64,000 nucleotides of DNA, from the NCBI RefSeq assembly GCF_018449695.1, contig NZ_JAAVUY010000004.1, forward strand, positions 310,001 through 374,000. The letters run 5' to 3'. The notes beneath the pieces are model-generated. The model saw nothing but the letters and a program-made list of their open reading frames with translations, made no database searches and was not told the origin of the DNA. Of this stretch, positions 58,789 through 64,000 are shown in pieces. This DNA is from Bradyrhizobium sp. dw_411 (lineage in GTDB: Bacteria; Pseudomonadota; Alphaproteobacteria; Rhizobiales; Xanthobacteraceae). A program made the position numbers and the translations under genes. How positions within the stretch are numbered: position 1 is the first letter of the stretch; each line of letters begins with the position of its first letter.

Positions 58789-59778
58789 CTAACCGGCAAA
58801 CCCCAACATCAGCCGCATGTTCTGGATCGCGGCGCCGGAGGCGCCCTTCCCCAGATTGTCGAGCCGCGCGACCAAAACCGCCTGCGGATATTTGGGGTTC
58901 GCAAAGACATACAGCTCAAGCTTGTTGGTCTCGTTGAGCGCCTCGGGCTCGATGCGTCCGCTCTTGATCGCGGCATCATCAAGCGGCATCACCGAGACAT
59001 AGGGGCTGCCGGCATAGCGCTTCGCGAGCGCTGCATGGAGCGCCGCGGCGTCCGGCTTGCCCGGAAGCGTGTCGAGATGCAGCGGCACGGACACCAGCAT
59101 GCCCTGCCGGAAATCGCCGACCGACGGCACAAAGATCGGCCGCCGGCTAAGCCCCGAATAGAGCTGCGTCTCCGGCAAATGCTTATGCTCGAAGCCGAGG
59201 CCATAGAGCTCAAACGCCGGTGCGGTGCCACCTTCGAAACTTTCGATCATGGATTTACCGCCGCCGGAATAACCGCTGACCGCATTGATGGTGATGGGAT
59301 AATCTTTCGGCACGATCCCGGCATCCACCAGCGGCCTCAACAGCGCCACCCCGCCGGTCGGATAGCAGCCGGGATTTGAGACTTTTCGGGCCGCACGGAT
59401 CTTGTCGGCCTGATCTGGCGCCAGTTCCGGAAAACCATAGGTCCAGTCGGGCGCGACGCGAAACGCCGACGAGGCGTCCAGCACCTTGGGCGCCGCCACG
59501 CCCATGCTGTCGATCAGCGCAACGGTTTCGCGCGCGGCATCATCCGGCAGGCAGAGGATGACGAGATCCACCTCCTCCATCAGCGCCAGCTTGGCCTTCG
59601 CATCCTTGCGCTTGTCATCAGGGATGGTTTTGAGCGCGACATCGCTTTGCGCGTCCAGCCGCTCGCGAATGCCGAGGCCCGTCGTTCCCGCGGCTCCATC
59701 CACGAACACAGTGGGTTGCCGCGAAACGCCTGACGTCAGGGGCTTCCCTTGCGGTTGCTTGGTGTCGATGACAGTCAT
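58789..59778 (-). CDS. argC: N-acetyl-gamma-glutamyl-phosphate reductase, type 2
   Basis: 329 aa, with an N-terminal stretch of about 20 polar residues ahead of [18 protein letters not shown] (NADP loop, type 2 form). Catalytic Cys in [16 protein letters not shown], and [10 protein letters not shown] contributes the His. It reduces N-acetylglutamyl phosphate in arginine synthesis. Its start overlaps the PaiB-like gene stop by 4 bp, so the two are translationally coupled. Confidence 0.94.
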   Translation of the reverse strand: MTVIDTKQPQGKPLTSGVSRQPTVFVDGAAGTTGLGIRERLDAQSDVALKTIPDDKRKDAKAKLALMEEVDLVILCLPDDAARETVALIDSMGVAAPKVLDASSAFRVAPDWTYGFPELAPDQADKIRAARKVSNPGCYPTGGVALLRPLVDAGIVPKDYPITINAVSGYSGGGKSMIESFEGGTAPAFELYGLGFEHKHLPETQLYSGLSRRPIFVPSVGDFRQGMLVSVPLHLDTLPGKPDAAALHAALAKRYAGSPYVSVMPLDDAAIKSGRIEPEALNETNKLELYVFANPKYPQAVLVARLDNLGKGASGAAIQNMRLMLGFAG

Positions 59779-60458
59779 GACGTGCTCCTTCCATCCGCGG
59801 CCACGCTAGCAGGCGTAGATGACATGTAATCCAACTGCGGCCGCAGCGCGACCATCTGCTTTCCAATGGTCTGCGCGGCGACGTCCGGCTGCTGCGTCAA
59901 CGCATTCGCCACGGCGACGTGATCGACGTCGGATTTGTGCTGGTTGAGCTTGAAACTGCCCTCGATCTCCTCGACCGTCATTACCAGGCCGACGATCGCC
60001 TGTTTCATCGCGGCCAATCGCCCCGCCGTCATCTTCGATGACATCCACGGCGGTTTCGGCGCCAGCCAGTTTTCGAATTTGGCGCTGAGCACGTCGAGGT
60101 GCGGCCCGAGTTCGCTGTCCGATAATCTGCGCACCGTGCCGGTCAAATGCACTGCCTGATACAGCCAGGTCGGCACCTGATCCGGCGACACGTACCAGTC
60201 CGCCGACACATAGGCATCCGCCCCCGTCACCGCCATCAGCCAGGACGAGGTTCCGTCCGCTAGTTTCACCAGCGGATTGTGACGTGCGACGTGGAACGCC
60301 ATTTGCGGCGTGCCGTCATCGGCAAACGCCAGGTAAAACGGCAGCGATGAGGCGATCGGCCGACTGCCATCCCACGCGCAGACCGTGCCAAATCCGCGCG
60401 CTTGCGCGAACGCGAGGCTGGCGGCGCGATCGGACTTGAACATCGGAGGCGTATACAT
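59775..60458 (-). CDS. PaiB/FMN-binding negative-regulator-like protein
   Basis: 227 aa. PaiB family (split-barrel flavin-binding fold): [33 protein letters not shown], and [11 protein letters not shown]. In Bacillus PaiB is linked to protease and sporulation control; in proteobacteria such proteins are mostly uncharacterised, possibly flavoproteins. Coupled to argC through a 4-bp overlap, an unusual pairing. Confidence 0.88.
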   Translation of the reverse strand: MYTPPMFKSDRAASLAFAQARGFGTVCAWDGSRPIASSLPFYLAFADDGTPQMAFHVARHNPLVKLADGTSSWLMAVTGADAYVSADWYVSPDQVPTWLYQAVHLTGTVRRLSDSELGPHLDVLSAKFENWLAPKPPWMSSKMTAGRLAAMKQAIVGLVMTVEEIEGSFKLNQHKSDVDHVAVANALTQQPDVAAQTIGKQMVALRPQLDYMSSTPASVAADGRSTS

Positions 60459-60681
60459 TTCAAACTCCTGCTTGACGTAGGAGCCACCAGATCAAATCGC
60501 GCTGCTTGGTAAGGAAATTGCCGCGGACTGGATCCGGCGGCAGGGGCGACAATCTTAAACGCAGACGTCCGCCCATACCGCGAGAATGCGGCGGCGGCGG
60601 GCGGCGGAGATGGTCACGGCGTTGATCATGGGCGCGGCTATAAGGCCGCGCCCGGTTTTCGTCAAGATAAACGCAGGCCCA

Positions 60682-61674
60682 TCAAAGACTGGTATTCCAT
60701 GGCGCCGGCACCACGCGGTAGCCGTCGCCGTCCTTGACCACGTTGCCGATGCCCGGGAACGGATAGTGGAAGCCCTGCACCTGCAGCTTTTCGGCGACGA
60801 TCATGTCGTAGACCCGCCGGCGGGTCTTTTCCGCGATATCCCCGTCCTGATCGAAGAACGCGTGCCAGCCCGGATTGGCCGCGAACAGATAGGGGTTGTT
60901 GGTGACATCCGACTGGATGAACACTTTGCCCGAACCCGATGACAACACATAGGAAGTGTGGCCCGGCGTATGGCCGACGGTCTCAACCGCGAGCAGGCCC
61001 GGTGCGACTTCCTTGCCCCATTCATAGGGCGTGACCTTCTTCTTAAGCGCCGCCTCGAAGATGTTGCGGTTGTTCTTGAACAGACCCTTCATCCGGTCGT
61101 TCGATGCGCGGCTCATCTCGCCGTCATCCATCCAGAACTTCCACTCGGTCGCCGGCACCAGAATTTCGGCGTTGGGAAATGCAGGCGTGCCGTCAGCATT
61201 CAGCAAACCGTTCACGTGATCGCCGTGGAAATGCGAGATCACCACGGTATCGACTGCCTTGGGATCGAATCCTGCGGCCGCCATGTTGGCGGGGAACTGG
61301 CCAACCGCTCCCTTGCTCGACTTGAACGCCTCCGGACCATTGCCGGTATCGAGCACCACGAGCTTCGAGCCGGTATTGATCACCAGCGGCGCGAAATAGA
61401 TCGTGACCTTGTCTTTCGGCTGAAACGCCTTGTCGAGGGCGGCGTTGATCTCGTCCTTTTTCGCGTTCGGCACGAAGGAGTCGGCGAGCGGAAACGTGTT
61501 GGCGCCATCGGAAACCGCAGTCACCTGGATGTCGCCGACCTTGTAGCGATAGAAGCTCGGCGCCTGCTTGTCGGCGAGCGGCACAGCGGCGGCGTGGGCG
61601 GGGATGTTTGCCAATAGCGGCGCGGCAGCGATCCCGGCGGCTCCAGCCAATGCGTCACGGCGTGTCAGATCCAT
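60682..61674 (-). CDS. Exported metallo-beta-lactamase-fold hydrolase
   Basis: 330 aa from the ATG at 61674, with GGGAGG upstream. Twin-arginine-type signal (TRRDALAGAAGIAAAPLLANI) ending near AHAAAV. MBL fold: ISHFHGDHVNG gives the HxHxDH motif, GHTPGHTSYVL another metal His, IQSDVTNNP the bridging Asp. AHL-lactonase-like or glyoxalase II-like hydrolases have this layout; the substrate is unknown. Periplasmic. Confidence 0.9.
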   Translation of the reverse strand: MDLTRRDALAGAAGIAAAPLLANIPAHAAAVPLADKQAPSFYRYKVGDIQVTAVSDGANTFPLADSFVPNAKKDEINAALDKAFQPKDKVTIYFAPLVINTGSKLVVLDTGNGPEAFKSSKGAVGQFPANMAAAGFDPKAVDTVVISHFHGDHVNGLLNADGTPAFPNAEILVPATEWKFWMDDGEMSRASNDRMKGLFKNNRNIFEAALKKKVTPYEWGKEVAPGLLAVETVGHTPGHTSYVLSSGSGKVFIQSDVTNNPYLFAANPGWHAFFDQDGDIAEKTRRRVYDMIVAEKLQVQGFHYPFPGIGNVVKDGDGYRVVPAPWNTSL

Positions 61675-61839
61675 GTGATGTCCTCCCTTTTGAGACGATG
61701 AGTTCGGCAGGTTTTCCGTTCTCGGCATTTTTCACGACAAGTCTTAGCAACGTTTTGCCCGCCGGGCGATGACGGCGAGGCGAAAGCCGGCAACGACATT
61801 CAGAAGCGCTAACCCCTCTTCCGCCGCCCTATTCCGATG

Positions 61840-62370
61840 CTAGATCGTGCGCCATAGCCATTCGGCGATTTGGCCGATCACATCGCCGAACAGCAGAAGG
61901 GCGGCCGACCAGATCAACGCCGACACCCAATTGGCGATTTGAAAGCGCCAATACGGCATCTCGAATATGCCGGCCGCGAGCGGCACCGAGGCCCGCAGCG
62001 GACCGAAAAACCGTCCGATGAAAATGCTGGGCGAGCCCCATTTTTTCACGAACGCTTCGCCGCGCGGCAGGATGTCGGGATAGCGCGACAGCGGCCACAT
62101 CTGCGCGACCTGTTCCTTGTATTTGAAGCCGAACCAGTAGGAGACCCAGTCGCCAAGCGCCGCACCGATACCGCCGGCAATCCAGACCGACCAGAAGCTG
62201 ATACCGCTGGCGCCGATCAATGCACCGATGGCGACCAGCGCGCCCCAGGCCGGGATCAGGAGCGAGATGAAGGCGAGCGATTCACCGAAAGCCAGCAGCA
62301 GAACGATCGGTGCCGCCCATGCCTGATGGTCGCGCACAAAATCGGCCAGCGCGCGCGCGAAATCTTCCAT
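61840..62370 (-). CDS. DedA-family membrane protein
   Basis: 176 aa from the ATG at 62370. Five or so transmembrane segments; DedA/SNARE-associated signatures are FGESLAFISLLIPAWGAL and IFIGRFFGPLRASVPLAAG, the latter holding the conserved Arg pair. The family takes part in membrane lipid scrambling and proton-dependent homeostasis. Single gene, divergent from parE. Confidence 0.9.
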   Translation of the reverse strand: MEDFARALADFVRDHQAWAAPIVLLLAFGESLAFISLLIPAWGALVAIGALIGASGISFWSVWIAGGIGAALGDWVSYWFGFKYKEQVAQMWPLSRYPDILPRGEAFVKKWGSPSIFIGRFFGPLRASVPLAAGIFEMPYWRFQIANWVSALIWSAALLLFGDVIGQIAEWLWRTI

Positions 62371-62599
62371 GTCGTGAACGCCCTCTCCCGGGAACCGGCC
62401 TGTTCGAGGCGCGGAACTTTTCTGCAGCTTCAATGCCCCGGAGCAGGTAAGCCAGCCCTTCCCATCACATCAAGTCACAAAGGTGGGGACAAGGCGCCGG
62501 TGTGCGCCGGGCGCCAACCGTCACTATCTAAGCCTATCCGTGGCATAGTCACGGGAACTGATTCGCGCCATCGAAAGCGCATACAACACATGAAAAAAC

Positions 62600-64000
62600 A
62601 TGCCTAAATCATTGAAATCGAATACTAAAGCCAAAGCCAACGACCTGTTCGGGTCTGAGCCCAAAGCCCGCGCGCCGCTCAAGGTGGCGTCGCGCGCCGC
62701 CAGCGCAGAGGCCGGCTACACCGCAGCCGACATCGAGGTGCTGGAAGGCCTCGAGCCGGTTCGCCGCCGTCCGGGCATGTATATCGGCGGCACCGACGAG
62801 AAGGCGCTGCATCATCTGTTCGCCGAAGTGATCGACAATTCGATGGACGAGGCGCTGGCCGGCCATGCCGATTTCATCGAGGTCGAACTCGGTGCGGACG
62901 GATTCCTGACCATCACCGACAACGGCCGCGGCATCCCGGTCGATCCGCATCCGAAATTTCCGAAGAAGTCCGCGCTCGAAGTCATCATGTGCACGCTGCA
63001 CTCCGGCGGCAAATTCGACTCGAAAGTGTATGAGACCTCGGGCGGCCTGCACGGCGTCGGCGTGTCCGTGGTGAATGCGCTCTCCTCGCGCCTCGAGGTC
63101 GAGGTCGCCCGCAGCCAGAAGCTCTATCGCATGACGTTCGAGCGCGGCCATCCCAAGGGCAAGCTCGAAGACCTCGGCAAGATCAACAACCGCCGCGGCA
63201 CGACGATCCGCTTCAAGCCGGACACCGACATTTTCGGTGCCAAGGCCACTTTCAAGCCGCAGCGCCTGTTCAAGATGGCGCGCTCCAAGGCCTATCTGTT
63301 CGGCGGCGTCGAGATCCGCTGGCGCTGCGACCCCGCGCTGCTCAAGGGCATCGAGGACGTCCCTGCGGAAGCCAAGTTCCATTTCGTTGGCGGGTTGAAA
63401 GATTATCTCGGCGCGGCGGTTCATGCCGACACCCTGGTGCATCCGGATATCTTCGCCGGCAAATCCGGCCGCAACGGCGCCCACGGCGCCTGCGAATGGG
63501 CGGTGGCATGGACCGCGGATGCCGACGGATTCCTGTCCTCCTATTGCAACACCGTGCCCACGCCGGATGGCGGCACCCACGAATCGGGCATGCGCAGCGC
63601 GCTGCTGCGCGGCCTTAAGGATCACGCCGAGCGCGTCGGCCAGGGCAAGCGAGCCGCCTCTATCACCTCCGAAGACGTGATGGTCGGTGCCGCCGTGATG
63701 CTGTCGGTCTTCGTGCGTGAGCCGGAATTCCAGGGCCAGACCAAGGACCGCCTCGCCACCGCCGAAGCGCAGCGCATCGTCGAACAGGCCATCAAGGATC
63801 CGTTCGATCACTGGCTGTCCGGCAATCCCCTCCAAGCCAACAAGCTGCTGGAATTCGTGGTCGAGCGCGCCGATGAGCGGCTACGCCGCCGCGCCGAAAA
63901 GGAAATCTCCCGCAAGACCGCGGTGAAGAAACTGCGCCTGCCCGGCAAGCTCTCCGACTGCACCAACACGGCCTCGGAAGGCTCTGAACTGTTCATCGTC
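62600..64000 (+). CDS. parE: DNA topoisomerase IV subunit B (partial)
   Basis: 467 codons open to the right edge; the end of the gene is outside the window. An N-terminal tail (residues 1-35, Lys/Ala-rich) precedes the GHKL ATPase: EVIDNSMDEALAG, TDNGRGIPVD, GGLHGVGVSVVNALS and GTTIRFKPD. Transducer domain follows with QTKDRLATAEAQ. The break is near the TOPRIM start (SELFIV). ParE with ParC decatenates daughter chromosomes. ParE rather than GyrB is favoured by the tail and the VRRRPGMYIGGTDEKALHHL form. Confidence 0.9.
   Translation, partial: MPKSLKSNTKAKANDLFGSEPKARAPLKVASRAASAEAGYTAADIEVLEGLEPVRRRPGMYIGGTDEKALHHLFAEVIDNSMDEALAGHADFIEVELGADGFLTITDNGRGIPVDPHPKFPKKSALEVIMCTLHSGGKFDSKVYETSGGLHGVGVSVVNALSSRLEVEVARSQKLYRMTFERGHPKGKLEDLGKINNRRGTTIRFKPDTDIFGAKATFKPQRLFKMARSKAYLFGGVEIRWRCDPALLKGIEDVPAEAKFHFVGGLKDYLGAAVHADTLVHPDIFAGKSGRNGAHGACEWAVAWTADADGFLSSYCNTVPTPDGGTHESGMRSALLRGLKDHAERVGQGKRAASITSEDVMVGAAVMLSVFVREPEFQGQTKDRLATAEAQRIVEQAIKDPFDHWLSGNPLQANKLLEFVVERADERLRRRAEKEISRKTAVKKLRLPGKLSDCTNTASEGSELFIV

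Noticed and set aside
62609..63835. Long minus-strand open frame (about 408 codons) opposite parE
   Set aside because: Antisense shadow of GC-rich coding DNA; composition is His/Arg/Asp/Gln-rich without domains, while the plus strand has full ParE motifs.

Overview
The window reads as chromosomal DNA of an alphaproteobacterium of the Bradyrhizobium type (Nitrobacteraceae). This rests on gene content (formate dehydrogenase with dedicated MoeA proteins, class I PHA synthase, hom-glpX-recJ, EF-P with EpmA/EpmB), on many small proteins of the kind seen in that genus, and on several families of dispersed palindromic repeats that I recognise from Bradyrhizobium genomes. No rRNA, phage, integrase, transposase or CRISPR array was seen. 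Two tRNA genes are present: Pro-UGG and Glu-UUC.

Layout. 1-5.8 kb: a minus-strand molybdoenzyme block with three consecutive MoeA-like genes (the middle one fused to a substrate-binding-protein-like domain), then the start of a NuoE/NuoF-type formate dehydrogenase beta subunit cut by the window edge. 5.8-11.2 kb: tRNA-Pro, DUF192 protein, double cold-shock protein, sirtuin, an H-NS-like N-terminal module without its DNA-binding half, small proteins, a long dispersed repeat and a small gene broken by a 4-bp duplication. 11.2-16.4 kb: an accessory stretch of tiny genes and palindromes, including two diverged copies plus a 3' remnant of an unnamed 85-90 aa family, then glyoxalase I, a GST and a PilZ protein. 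16.7-24 kb: tRNA-Glu, an HD-domain protein divergent from a GlxA-type regulator with a concentric dyad between them, an M20 amidohydrolase, small secreted and membrane proteins, PrsW and HdeD. 24-29.4 kb: a Cus-type heavy-metal RND operon. 29.5-37.2 kb: TetR, amidase and cysteine hydrolase on one strand, facing a BMP-type ABC importer that has a full sigma-54 promoter. 37.3-40.6 kb: epmB-epmA facing efp, the complete EF-P beta-lysylation set apart from EpmC. 40.6-47.4 kb: secreted M23-like, DUF4403 and lipase proteins, an AhpD-like/MarR divergent pair and a lytic transglycosylase. 47.5-56.1 kb: recJ, an inverted-layout chemoreceptor-like protein, a HAD dehalogenase, glpX, hom, a class I aminotransferase and a lipoprotein. 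56.4-64 kb: phaC, MAPEG, argC, PaiB-like, MBL hydrolase, DedA and the start of parE.

How genes work together. The MoeA block probably serves cofactor insertion for the adjacent formate dehydrogenase. The sigma-54 promoter before the ABC importer, together with the facing amidase and cysteine hydrolase, suggests nitrogen-controlled uptake and breakdown of an amide or ureide-like N source. The metal operon pairs a CusA-like pump with an adaptor carrying two HMBD-like repeats, plus two small periplasmic proteins. Its outer-membrane channel is not in this window.
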